This document shows positions 11,467 to 22,529 of a stretch of DNA of 64,000 nt, in pieces. Every line of letters starts with the position of its first letter. Position 1 is the stretch's first letter. The notes beneath the pieces were generated by a model. That model had not been told where the DNA came from, did no database searches, and saw only the letters and a list, made by a program, of their open reading frames with translations. Origin of the DNA: Mactra quadrangularis (Eukaryota; Mollusca; Bivalvia; Venerida; Mactridae); assembly GCA_025267735.1 (NCBI GenBank), contig CM046299.1, forward strand, positions 11,988,232 through 12,052,231, written 5' to 3'. The position numbers and the translations under genes were made by a program.

Positions 11467-11697
11467 TGCTGGGTTTAACGCCGTAGCAACACATTGTATA
11501 GGTCATATAACGGCGGTCAGTCAATTTACACAATGTTCCTCAAAGGCTAAATCTCTGGATTTAGCTGTTAACCAACTATTGGATGCATACTTTCGTCAGT
11601 GACTGACATCTACCCTACATATTAAAAATCATTGGTAGGAGGGAGAATGGTTGTAGAAATGATTTCATGACCAATATCCACGAAAGTATGCCCCGGG
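11467..11697 (-). mobile_element. tRNA-SINE family 1, 5'-truncated (in duplication A)
   Basis: It shares GGGTTTAACGCCGTAGCAAC, the AAATCTCTGGATTTAGCTG block and GACTGACATCTACCCTACAT with family 1 read on the minus strand. The tRNA head has been replaced by GGCTCGCTGGGCGGC. Its partner in copy B is at 18204-18438. Confidence 0.65.
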
Positions 11698-11999
11698 AAA
11701 TGGCTCGCTGGGCGGCTCTTTATGATTTTTATGCATAGCAAACTTCTGTAGAAACGTTCTAGATGATATGTTTTATATTTTCATTTATATTGTTCTAGAA
11801 GTCTAGAGGGTCATGGTGCCTTAAGATACTCTATTAGCACATTAAGAGACACTTATATTTTGACGTAGAAAAAGATCTGAAATAACGAGTACTTCAACAC
11901 CTGTCATTTAATAAGCGCGTCAAAACGAGTTACGACGGTTTATTCTACGACAAATATAGAAAACTGTATGTTATATTGGTCTTAACATGAAAAACACAT

Positions 12000-12800
12000 A
12001 TTTTGGCTGTTTATTTTTTATGAAAGATGAAGGACTTTAATAATTATGCATGTGTTCAAAATGCAAGGCCTATGTCAGATGGAGAGTAAAAACATATCAG
12101 GAAAAGTAACAGTAAAAGAAACAAACAAACACACAGACAAAAGGCAGAAATGGAGATTGTTTTATAAAAGTTTTTAAAGTTTTGTTTGATAATACACCAC
12201 GAAGAAATAATAAAAACAGGAACCCAAGAATGTTTTGTCTGGGAACAGACGGTGGCAAAACTATTGCAACTGGAGGTTAAACCTGTTTCTATGACAAACC
12301 AACCTTACACTTGCCACAACAGTTTCTTGTAAGAATTAACAATAACAAATTGTCTTAGTGAAAAATACTTCAACCCGACATTGCAGTGGACAATGTTTTA
12401 GCAAAAACATGAGAACATATAAACAAAAAACTAATTAGCATTACCAAGGTAAAAGAAACCACTCAGTGACATCACAGAAATCTTTGGTGCTTTTCACAAA
12501 AAATCTTACGATAACTTTTATCTAATGCAAGAAACATTCATAATAGGGTAATTTTTCGCCAATCAATTTTAAACATTATCGACTTGCGTAGAATATTGTG
12601 CACCTTATGAATACTGTATCATAGTTATTTTTATCAACCTTCTGAATTTAAACTGTAAAAGCTTAAGAAATTGACTTACGATTACATTTTTCGTAAGATA
12701 GTTTGTGAAAAAGTGCACTGAGCACATGAAGTTAAATCAACAAGAAAAAGACGACAGGAAGCGGTAACATCCCAGAATTTCACTCCAATTAACTTACGAT
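12000..12800. repeat. Dispersed repeat family D (in duplication A)
   Basis: Blocks such as ACACCACGAAGAAATAA, GGGAACAGACGGTGGCAAAA, CCAAGGTAAAAGAAACC and GAGCACATGAAGTTAAATC recur at 38110-38490 and, in part, at 51950-52340, as well as in duplication copy B. The order is conserved but the divergence is high. No coding motif is seen. It is an old interspersed element of unknown class. Confidence 0.5.
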
Positions 12801-14211
12801 TTATTTTTTAGTCTATAATACATAATTTACGAGTTGTCATTAGTTTGTTTGATTTATTTAAATGTCTGTATGTCTGTATAATTAAAATATAGGTTAAAGG
12901 AAGGTTACAAAAGAAGACATTAACAAGAATGGTTTAATGTCAATTCATCATTTTATAGTATCCTGTAACTGGCAGATCTAATACTGTAGGAGTGGTCGCT
13001 ATCAATTATTATAGTCTCCCTTACTTTAATTAGAGGTTTTCTGGTAAGACACAACCTCAGAAACTTAGACAATTATTGGGTTTCCTAGTGCTTTTTTTTT
13101 TAAATGTGACGTTTTTTTACTTGGAACAATATTTAGGGATGGTATTTCTGATAAGAAAAAAATCTTGAATTCTTGAGAAAAAGATATTTCGTGTAATTTA
13201 CCAGATATGTATTTAATACAATAATATCTTAGTCATTTCATGTACAAGCAATGGGTATAAATGAACTATATTGTACAGGTATGGTTTGGTCTTTTATACG
13301 TTATTTCTTATTGGTTATTACTTTGCATATAATGAATAAAAAGACCCCACGTCTCTTGAATGACACCATACCAGAGTGGCAAATACAATGTGACTATGAC
13401 GCCTACGGTTTCAAGAAGAAAATCGACCGCGAATTAGTGTACCTTTTTACAAAAAGTTTTATACAATTAGCATTTCAAAGCCAGATGAATAATAAAGTTA
13501 TTCAAAAAGTACATACCATTCTACACAATTTGTATAATATTTAGAACTGATAAGCCCAAAAATGAGTGTACTATTAATGTATCTTGCTTTTGACTTACGA
13601 AGATTTTTTCGGAAGAATTTTTGTGAAAAGCACCACAGGGTTTTAAAGACCTCTAAGTATAAAAAGTATAAAACTTGCGTTGGAGATGTGACGTCATTGG
13701 AATTTGACAATAAATAAGATACTTTTAAAGTCGATGCTCTTTTTTCACTGTTTGCTTCTTTGAATCGTAGCATTTGTGATGTCATAGTCACGTGATATTG
13801 CCACAGTGATAGTGATCTGTACACGGCAGATGTAAATAATTTCAAGACTCTTGTGAACATAAATGAACTTAAAAACTATAATTTTCTTATTTTCTCCTAT
13901 TAAAAACGAAAAATCGATAACATATTTATAAAATTCTAAATAACCGTATAATTCGAACGTAATAGTACACGATTCTCACAGCACCATCAAAGAAATCAAT
14001 CGGATATTATTAAAAGTCATCGGAAATGAAATAAGGAGTGTTTTATCACAGAAAAAATAACTCATTGTTTCATGGTGAGATGTTACCATTAGTGGATAGT
14101 GATAATCTATTACCAATGATGTCAATACATGGTTTAGAAAACAGTTCACAGCCATTGATGATGTGTGACTCTGTTGTAATCACTTATAATCAAGTTGTAT
14201 CAATTAATATA

Positions 14212-14444
14212 CAGTGCCATTCAAAAGTTCTTTGACAAAATTCTGATCTTAGGGTTAATCAATTCACATTTGCTTAGACAAACGAAGCAAAGTATCATCT
14301 GAACAATTCAAAACCAGCATTCATTGCTCACCGATATACGATTTTTCTACACAAATAAACTTTTATTTCAGTAAAATAATTTTCCACATGCATTATCAAT
14401 TTTTCTCAAAATTTCAATTGTCCAAGACTTTTTGGACAACACTG
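14212..14444. mobile_element. TA-flanked MITE, family B (in duplication A)
   Basis: The ends CAGTGCCATTCAAAAGTTCT and the inverse of CTTTTTGGACAACACTG form an imperfect terminal inverted repeat, with TA on both sides. CAGTG plus a following AAAAGT is typical of Tc1/mariner-type termini. A second family member lies at 28931-29137, and the duplicated copy is at 20952-21158. It is noncoding. Confidence 0.7.
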
Positions 14445-14695
14445 TATAAACAGAAATATGTATGGTGATATCTAATACTTGTACTGAATGAGATTTTTTG
14501 ATGTCTAATATCAGGTGTTTTCTAAAGAAAAAAAACATGGTGGTTTTCATGGATTTTAAAGTTGAAAAAATAATTATCTGGCACTCAATTTCCGTCTTTT
14601 TGAAATCGTATCAAGTTTGATTGTAAATATGAAATGACCAAAGTATTGGTTTTAGTACTGTTTTCATACGAATTACAGTAACAAGTTGGATTGTA

Positions 14696-14952
14696 TAGAG
14701 CGTAAACATTGACCCGACCTGACCTTTCACATTTGCATCTAATAATTATCTACACATATCCCGACGAAAATCAGTACCACGCCTATTCTACACTTCGGCA
14801 GCGATTGTAAAATTATAGAAGTATGTTTGTGTGTTAAGTTATAACTCACAATCCTCACGGTCACGGTGTGACGAGCACTAATACTACATTCGTATTCAAT
14901 GTAATGAATATTCTTGCATAAAGGTCAGGTCGTGGTCAATATTTACGCACTA
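14696..14952. mobile_element. TA-type MITE, family C (in duplication A)
   Basis: TAGAGCGTAAACATTGACCC at the left is mirrored by GGTCAATATTTACGCACTA at the right, with more matching sequence (GACCTGACCTTT) inside, giving about 30-bp inverted repeats. The duplicated copy is at 21411-21668. Imperfect direct repeats of about 40 bp (AAGTATTGGTT...ACGAATTACA) lie on both sides. Confidence 0.7.
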
Positions 14953-15264
14953 AATATATGTAAGTTAACAAAAGTATTGGTTCGTAATATTGTTTCACAC
15001 GAATTACAAAGTAAGCTTCCCTTGTTCTAAATATATATTGAAGTAAACATTTGAATATCCATTTAGTGTCAGGTTAATATTTTCGTTTAAACAATATGTC
15101 ATATGAGAACGTTTACATCCTACAAGAAGTGAAAAAAGACGTCATTTTATATAACTTGCGAATGTTGCATATACTTAAAGCCCCATTATCAATTGTAACA
15201 CTGTCTATGGACTGCCAAGAAAATTGAATTTTAATTATTTCAAACATCTCTAATAAAAAAGATA

Positions 15265-17175
15265 AGCCGCAAAGCGCCTGGGCATGATAAAGTAATGAAT
15301 GAACATTTAAAATACGGTGGTACGACGTTAACACATTACTTATGTGTTCTTTATGATATGATGATTCAAAACTCGTACGTCCCGACAGATTGTAAGCTAG
15401 GAATTATAATACCAATATACAAAGATGGGAAGCCAAAGACTGAATGTAAGGGTTACCGCCCTATTACACTTTTACCAGCGATATATAAAATATTTGAAAA
15501 AATTATTCACCAGAGACTTGAACTTTGGTCTAAGTCACACAGTAAACTTTTTCCAAATACCCAACAGAGTGCTTATCAAAAAGACATAGGAGCAATAACG
15601 TTATCATTTAACCTGCAAGAAACAATTGCTACAAATAATGAATATGGGAGTGCGACACACGTTGCTATGTTAGATACAGCTGGTGCCTTCGACAATGTGA
15701 TCCACGATGGTCTTTTTGTTAAGCTCCATGAGTATGGAGTGAAAGGGAAACTTTTACGGACTATAATAAACTCATATTTAAACATACAGAGTAAAGTGAT
15801 GGTTAACGGAGTACAATCAAGACCATTTCCGGTACATCAGGGAATACGACAAGGTGGGGTTCTTTCAACCTGGTTATATCTATTGTTTATAGATGAACTT
15901 TTAACAACATTGGAAAGATCGGGTAATGGATGCAAGGTTGGATATCTTAACGCTGGCAATCCAACATTAGCGGACGACTTAACGCTTGTATCACAGAATA
16001 ATAGTGCTCTACAAAAACAAATAAATATAGTTACTAACTACGCAAATAAATGGGGTTATTCACTGAATGAGAGTAAATGTACATACATTGTATTCGGTAA
16101 TACAGTTCATGACTCATACGTGCATATAAATAATAAAATGATAAAACCGAATGAATCTGGAAAGCATGTAGGAATCGAACTCAGTCGTAATATGAAATGT
16201 AGTACGGCTGTGGACGCCAGAGTGAGAAAGGCAAGATCATCAATATTCTCTGTGTTGACTGTTCGAGCCTCACCCTGTGATATCAACCCCCTTATAACTG
16301 CAAATCTCATACAGAAAATATCGGTACCAATCGTATTATATGGAGCTGAATTGTGGTCAACACTTACACCAACAGACACAATGAAACTTGAACGATTCTT
16401 GAGACTAGCCTCAAAAATGTGCCAAGGTCTTCCAATGAGAACTAGAACTGACATGTGTTTGAGCCTACTAGGCTGGCTTCCTATGATAGCCCTTATTGAT
16501 AAACGTAAACTTTTATTTTTACATAAACTATGTACATTAAATCATAGAATACTAACCAAGAAACTGTTTGACTTTAGATTAAGCCTTTTCTACATTAGAG
16601 GACAAACAATACAAATGGGATTTATACCTGACATTTTGTGTATTTTACAAAAGTATAACCTTACATGTTTTATAGACTCATACCGAGAAAACAATGTATT
16701 TCCACCAAAATTGACTTGGAAGAAAATTGTAACTTCTTCCATCTATAAATTCCACGCCCATCAATGGCGGATCCGAGTTACGGGAGATCCGGACTTTAAC
16801 AGATTCCGGAATGCACACCAATGTATACAGCCGTCCTCAGTGTGGTCTGCAGCTAATTCGTTTGACGAACTCAGGTGTGCGTACTCAATGATTCGATTTT
16901 TGACAGACACTCGTCCTCCGCAAGCAGGACTATGTAAACATTGTGAAATCATGAGTCCAAATGTACGTGTTCATTATATTAGTGATTGTGGCTACTTTGA
17001 CACTATGAGACAGACAATAATGTCAGAATTTAAACCACAATCACAAGAACTAGAAACTAGTGACTTTTTATCCCGTCTCGTCTCAGAGATCGGAGAACAA
17101 TATGATAATCATATATTTATTAGAGCTACGTGCAAATTTGTGCATAAAACATTCTACCATAATTATTATAGTTAG
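15265..17175 (+). CDS. Non-LTR retrotransposon reverse transcriptase, partial
   Basis: This is an RNA-directed DNA polymerase of a LINE, which would copy element RNA into a nicked chromosomal target. Numbering from the ATG at 15295 (626 residues), the LINE fingers segment runs about 36-72. Motif A is AMLDTAGAFD at 124-133 with catalytic D127, motif B is QGIRQGGVLS about 182-191, and motif C is LADD at 225-228 with D227 and D228. The usual aromatic residue before ADD is leucine. Near the C terminus C547-x2-C550-x9-H560-x4-C565 forms a CCHC knuckle. The frame stays open ten codons upstream to 15265 (SRKAPGHDKV), family-like sequence, so the ATG is internal. The endonuclease is lost to 5' truncation. 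No internal stop is present. The clade is uncertain; the layout suits the CR1/Jockey/I group. Confidence 0.9.
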   Translation, partial: SRKAPGHDKVMNEHLKYGGTTLTHYLCVLYDMMIQNSYVPTDCKLGIIIPIYKDGKPKTECKGYRPITLLPAIYKIFEKIIHQRLELWSKSHSKLFPNTQQSAYQKDIGAITLSFNLQETIATNNEYGSATHVAMLDTAGAFDNVIHDGLFVKLHEYGVKGKLLRTIINSYLNIQSKVMVNGVQSRPFPVHQGIRQGGVLSTWLYLLFIDELLTTLERSGNGCKVGYLNAGNPTLADDLTLVSQNNSALQKQINIVTNYANKWGYSLNESKCTYIVFGNTVHDSYVHINNKMIKPNESGKHVGIELSRNMKCSTAVDARVRKARSSIFSVLTVRASPCDINPLITANLIQKISVPIVLYGAELWSTLTPTDTMKLERFLRLASKMCQGLPMRTRTDMCLSLLGWLPMIALIDKRKLLFLHKLCTLNHRILTKKLFDFRLSLFYIRGQTIQMGFIPDILCILQKYNLTCFIDSYRENNVFPPKLTWKKIVTSSIYKFHAHQWRIRVTGDPDFNRFRNAHQCIQPSSVWSAANSFDELRCAYSMIRFLTDTRPPQAGLCKHCEIMSPNVRVHYISDCGYFDTMRQTIMSEFKPQSQELETSDFLSRLVSEIGEQYDNHIFIRATCKFVHKTFYHNYYS

Positions 17176-17533
17176 CATCAATCAATGTTATTTCATTGAC
17201 TGTAAGTCATCTTTTTATACATACATGTATATGTAAAATTATCAAAATGGATCATAAACAACACAGAGCAAAGATCTGCATGAAAAATAAGCTCTGGCGC
17301 TCTTAACATTTGACGTTATTACTTAGAATAACATTCCTATTTCATTTCATATCACTATATGCAAACTTTGTATATGTCTAACCTTATCATTACTAATATA
17401 TTTTTGTCATATTCTTTGTGAATTGTACCTATGTATGTTTACACTTGTACCATATTATTAATTCATTCTTGTATGTACATGTATATGTATAAATCACCAT
17501 AGGGTGGAAATAAAGAGTATATATATATATATA
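17176..17533 (+). other. LINE 3' untranslated region and tail
   Basis: AT-rich noncoding sequence after the stop codon, ending in GGTGGAAATAAAGAG and (TA)n. The AATAAA lies just upstream of the tract and could serve as the polyadenylation signal. The dinucleotide tail replaces a poly(A) tail. Confidence 0.7.
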
Positions 17534-18203
17534 TAAAAAGCATTTAAAAAATGGTAATAAAACTTTATAACCTTTGTAGTCGGCTACTAGGATTGCATTG
17601 TGAAAATGTCGATTCAAACAAAATTCAAAAAAAAGGTTACATTATACTTTCTAATTTCTTAAAAAAAACCCTAAAAACCCGGACATTGATTACATTAATG
17701 CAAATCATGAGATGGTTCAGATTTAACATAGTGTCTAAATCACAACTGGAATGTCTTTGACATTTGATTAAGACATAACAATTGTGAAACTCAATTTTAA
17801 ATGAAAAAAATGTCCCTTTATTTCATCCGTTAATTAGCCACTCTTCCCGGAAACTGACAGTAAATTTTTAGCAACTGATGCTCAATACTTCTAAATTGCT
17901 TGTTTTTCTACTTCTAATTAAACCATCTCAGTTTGATACCATCAACATTATTGACAAAAATTAGAATATTAAAAACTTCACATGACATTACAATAAACTG
18001 TTACATCGATTCAATAAACTTGTGGAAGTTTCCAATCGTTCTACAACAAGCGAGGTTGTATCTGGTCGTTTACAAGTTTCAACTTTAGTATCAACTTCTT
18101 AAAAACTCACACATTTGTACTGAATCATGTTGGAAGTAGTAAATCTGCGTTTTAATAATGACAATTTTAGTAGGAATAGCTATAGGATGTTTCATTATTA
18201 TCT

Positions 18204-18438
18204 TTGCTGGGTTTAACGCCGTAGCAACACATTGTACAACATTGTACAACATACAACGGCAGTCAGTCAACTTACTCACTTCTCATGGAAAGGCTAAATC
18301 TCTTGATTTTGCTGTTAACCAACTATTGGATGCATACTTTCGTCAGTGACTGACATCTACCCTACATATTAAAAATCATTGGTAGGAGGGAGAATGGTTG
18401 CAGAAATGATTTCATGACCAATATCCACGAAAGTATGG
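18204..18438 (-). mobile_element. tRNA-SINE family 1, 5'-truncated (in duplication B)
   Basis: Counterpart of 11467-11697. It carries a small tandem repeat of ACATTGTACA at about 18230-18250 that copy A lacks. Confidence 0.65.
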
Positions 18439-18799
18439 CCCGGGAAATGGCTCGCTGGGCGGCTCTTTAGGAATTTATGCATAGCAAACTTCTGTACAAA
18501 CGTTCTAGATGATATTTTTTATTTTCTTTTATATTGTTCTAGAAGTCTAAAGGGTCATGGTGCCTTAAAATACCCTATTAGCATATTAAGAGACACTTTC
18601 TATATTTTGACGTAGAAAAAGATCTGAAATAACGAGTACTTCAACACCTGTCATTTAATAAGCGCGTCAAAACGAGTTACGACGGTTTATTCTACGACAA
18701 ATATAGAAAACTGTATGTTATATTGGTCTTAACATGAAAAACACATATTTTGGCTGTTTATTTTTATGAAAGATGAAGTCCTTTAATAATTATGCATGT

Positions 18800-19530
18800 G
18801 TTCAAAATGCAAGGCCTATGTCAGATGGAGAGCGAAAACATATCAGGAAAAACAACAGTGAAATAAACATACTTTCCACATAGCGAAAAAGCTATAAGGG
18901 AGATTGTTTTAAGTTTGTAACGTTTTGTTTTAGATAAGACACCACGAAGAAATAACAAAAACAGAAACCTAAGGGACTTTCGTCTGGGAACAGACAGTGG
19001 CAAAACAATTGCAACTGGAGGTTAAACCAGGTTTTAGGACGAACCAACATCACACTTGCCACAACAGTTTCTTGTTAGAATTAACAATAACAAATTGTAT
19101 TAGTGAAAAATACTTCAACCCGCCATTGCAGTTGACAATGTTGTAGCAAAATATGAGAACATATAAACAAAAAACTAATTAGCATTACCAAGGTAAAAGA
19201 AACCACTCAGTAGATCTCTGTAGTGCTTTTCACATAAATCTTTTGATGATTTTTATCGTAAGTCAAAAGCAAGAAACATTTATAATACGGTCACTTTTGG
19301 CCAATCAATTCCAAAAATTTTTGTCTTTTGTAGAATATAGTATACCTTATGAATATCATATCATAGTTATTTTTATCAACTTTCTGAATTTAAACTGTAA
19401 AAGCTTATGAAATTGACTTACGATTACATTTTTCGTAAGATAGTTTGTGAAAATGTGCACTGAGCACATGAAGTTAAATCAACAAGAAAATGACGACAGG
19501 AAGAGGCAACATCCCAGAATTTCACTCCAA
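18800..19530. repeat. Dispersed repeat family D (in duplication B)
   Basis: Counterpart of 12000-12800 in copy A. Two blocks here, about 18840-18900 and 19210-19330, are the most diverged parts of the whole duplication. Confidence 0.5.
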
Positions 19531-20951
19531 TTAACTTACGATTTATTTTTTTAGTCTATAATACATAATTTACGACATATCATTAGTTTGTTTGATTTAT
19601 TTAAATGTCTGTATGTCTGTATAATTAAAATATAGGTTAAAGGAAGGTTACAAAAGAAGACATTAACAAGAATGGTTTAATGTCAATTCATCATTTTATA
19701 GTATCCTGTAACTGGCAGATCTAATACTGTAGGAGTGGTCGCTATCAATTATTATAGTCTCCCTTACTTTAATTAGAGGTTTTCTTGTAAGACACAACCT
19801 CAGGAACTTAGACAATTATTGGGTTTCCTGGTGCTTTTTTAAAAATGTGACTTTTTTTGCTTGGAACAATATTTAGGGATGGTATTTCTGACAAGAAAAA
19901 AATCTTGAATTTTTGAGAAAAAGATATTTCGTGTAATTTACCAGATATGTATTTAATAAAATAATATCTAAGTCATTTGATGTACAAGCAATGGGTATAA
20001 ATGAACTATATTGTACAGGTATGGTTTGGTCTTTTATACGTTAATTCTTATTGGTTATTACTTTGCATATGGTGAATAAAAAGACCCCATGTCTCTTGAA
20101 TGACACCATACCAGAGTGGCAAATACAATGTGACTATGACGCCTACGGTTTCAATAAGAAAATCGACCGCGAATTAGTGTACCTTTTTACAAAAAGATTT
20201 ATACAATTAGCATTTCAAAGCCAGATGAATAATAAAGTTATTCAAAAAGTACATACCATTCTACACAATATGTATAATATTTAGAACTGATAAGCCCAAA
20301 AATGAGTGTACTATTAATGTGTCTTGCTCTTGACTTACGAAGATTTTTTTCGGAAGAATTTTTGTGAAAAGCACCACAGGGTTTTAAAGACCTCTAAGTA
20401 TAAAAAGTATAAAACTAGCGTTGGAGATGTGACGTCATTGGAATTTGACAATAAATAAGATACTTTTAAAGTCGATGCTCTTTTTTCACTGTTTTCTTCT
20501 TCGAATCGTAGCATTTGTGATGTCATAGTCACGTGATATTGCCACAGTGATAGTGATCTGTACACGGCAGATGTAAATAATTTCAAGACTCATGTGAACA
20601 TAAATGAACTAAAAACTACAATTTTCTTATTTTCTCCTATTAAAAACGAAAAATCGATAACATATTTATAAAATTCTAAATAACCGTATAATTCGAACGT
20701 AATAGTACACGATTCGCAAAGCACCATCAAAGAAATCAATCGGATATTATTAAAAGTCATCGGAAATGAAATAAGGAGTGTTTTATCACAGAAAAAATAA
20801 ATCATTGTTTCATGGTGAGATGTTACCATTAGTGGATAGTGATAATCTAATACCAATGATGTCAATACATAGTTTAGAAAACAGTTTACAACCATTGATG
20901 ATGTGTGACTCTGTTGTAATCACTTATAATCAAGTTGTATCAATTAATATA

Positions 20952-21158
20952 CAGTGCCATTCAAAAGTTCTTTGACCAAATTCTGAATTTAGGATGAAAC
21001 TTTCACATTTACTCATGCAAGGAAACAAAGAAACATCTGACCAATTCCAAATCAGCATTCATTGCTCACCAAAATACGATTTCCTACACAAATAAACTTT
21101 TATTTCAGTAAAATAATTTGCGAAATTTCAATTGTCCAAGACTTTTTGGACAGCACTG
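20952..21158. mobile_element. TA-flanked MITE, family B (in duplication B)
   Basis: Same ends and TA flanks as 14212-14444 but about 26 bp shorter because of an internal deletion. Confidence 0.7.
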
Positions 21159-21410
21159 TATAAACAGAAATATGTATGGTGATATCTAATACTTGTACTG
21201 AATGAGATTTTTTGATGTCTAATTTTCAGGTGTTTTCTAAAGAAAAAAAACATGGTGATTTTCATGGATTTTAAAGTTGAAAAAATAATTATCTGGCACT
21301 CAATTTCCGTCTTTTTGAAATCGTAATAAGTTTGATTGTAAATATGAAATGACCAAAGTATTGGTTTTAGTACTGTTTTCATACGAATTACAGTAACAAG
21401 TTGGATTGTA

Positions 21411-21668
21411 TAGTGCGTAAACATTGACCCCGACCTGACCTTTCACATTTGCATCTAATAATTATCTACACATATCCCGACGAAAATCAGTACCATGCCT
21501 ATTCTACACTTCGGCAACGATCGTAAAATTATAGAAGTATGTTTGTGTGTTAAGTTTTAACTCACAATCCTCACGGTCACGGTGTGACGAGCACTAATAC
21601 TACATTCGTATTCAATGTAATGAATATTCTTGCATAAAGGTCAGGTTGGGGTCAATATTTACGCACTA
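21411..21668. mobile_element. TA-type MITE, family C (in duplication B)
   Basis: Counterpart of 14696-14952. Here the terminal repeats pair better (TAGTGCGTAAACATTGACCC with GGTCAATATTTACGCACTA), so this copy is closer to the original. Confidence 0.7.
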
Positions 21669-21980
21669 AATATATGTAAGTTAACCAAAGTATTGGTTCG
21701 TAATACTGTTTTATACGAATTACAAAGTAAGCTTCCCTTGTTTTAAATTTATGTTGAAGTAAACATTTGCATATCCATATAGTGCCAGGTTAATATTTTC
21801 GTTTAAACAATATGTCATATGAGAAAGTTTACATCCTACCAGAAGTGAAAAAAGACGCCATTTTATATAACTTGCAAATGTTGCATATACTTAAAGCCCC
21901 ATTATCAATTGTAACACTGTCTATGGACTGCCAAGAAAATAGAATTTTAACTATATCAAACATCACTAATAAAAAAGATA

Positions 21981-22481
21981 TACAGCTATTGTATAAATAT
22001 GTTTACGTCATTCATATTTTTAATGTCAATGTAGATCAAAAACTTAAGTAGAATTTGGTTGCCAGTGCTTAAAACAATAGTTTTGATCACATAATGTAAA
22101 AGGTGTAGTCATTTGATAGAAAAAAACTTACCCAAGACAGCATAATTAAGCTGTAAAATTATTTGGAATGTTCATATTCAACCTTAACTAAATCACGAAT
22201 GTAGTATGCTCTTAAAAAAGTACCCATTTTTAAGGAATGGACACTTTGTCACATACTATTTTGAAAGCAAAATATTTGAAATGTTTATTAAGTCTGTAGA
22301 GCATGTTACATTACAGCAAATTCAAAGTTGTGATGCATCATGACTGATGATAATTAATATCTTCATACAGTGGCTTTATTACTTGGTAAGAATAATTTTT
22401 TTTAATTATTAAGAATGTTGTCATCATATAGGGATGTTCTATTTGTCTATGACATAAGTAAAATTATTGTTTAACTATTGT
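21981..22481. other. Unassigned sequence right of the duplication
   Basis: Single-copy-looking AT-rich DNA. The open frame crossing the duplication edge (21812-22051) is not supported as a gene. Confidence 0.45.
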
Positions 22482-22529
22482 TATTGTTATCCTGATGAAG
22501 GTCTCTTCCGAAACGCGTTGATCACAATA
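22482..22529 (+). ncRNA. Hammerhead-ribozyme-like motif
   Basis: The core CTGATGA is at 22492-22498 and GAAA at 22510-22513. The ten bases before the core (22482-22491) pair with 22520-22529 with one mismatch, which gives stem I. ACGCGT at 22513-22518 is self-complementary and could be a very short stem III used in a dimer, and T22519 sits at the expected cleavage residue. Stem II is weak: only two G-C pairs, with an extra A. Hammerheads with tiny stem III are known from Penelope-like elements and animal retrozymes, so this could be a remnant of one. Activity is doubtful. Confidence 0.4.

Larger units (their letters stand above)
10798..15264. repeat. 4.47-kb direct duplication, copy A
   Basis: The interval matches 17534-21980 end to end in the same orientation, with substitutions and small indels. 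It begins TAAAAAGCATTTAAAAAATG and ends TCTAATAAAAAAGATA, where it meets the truncated LINE. Divergence is uneven: most blocks are almost identical, while about 12100-12170 and 12480-12600 differ strongly. Inside it are a SINE fragment, part of a dispersed family (12000-12800) and two MITEs, all also present in copy B, so those insertions predate the duplication. Frames at 13251-13544, 13498-13860 and 14038-14235 are not maintained between copies and look noncoding. Confidence 0.9.
15265..17533 (+). mobile_element. 5'-truncated LINE (non-LTR retrotransposon)
   Basis: The interval carries the reverse-transcriptase ORF, a ~340-bp 3' untranslated region, an AATAAA at 17509-17514 and a terminal (TA)n tract from 17518. 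Coding begins inside the reverse-transcriptase domain with no endonuclease or ORF1 upstream, so the copy is truncated at its 5' end. The 5' edge is the last base of duplication copy A and the 3' tail runs into the first base of copy B. This is the topology of a target-primed insertion, but the flanking repeat is about 4.45 kb. Confidence 0.85.
17534..21980. repeat. 4.45-kb direct duplication, copy B
   Basis: This is the second copy of 10798-15264 in the same orientation. It starts at the LINE tail and ends at AAAAAAGATA. Past 21980 the sequence continues without a break into DNA not found after copy A, so the original locus probably ran through copy B's right edge. The stop inside the region equivalent to the 97-codon frame of copy A, and several amino-acid-changing differences, argue against coding function. 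Confidence 0.9.

Noticed and set aside
13251..13544. 97-codon frame conserved in both duplication copies
   Set aside because: Copy B has a stop in the N-terminal part, and the remaining differences mostly change amino acids; no domain.
21812..22051. 79-codon frame at the right edge of duplication B
   Set aside because: It crosses the duplication boundary and has a stop in the copy A counterpart before that boundary; no known motif.
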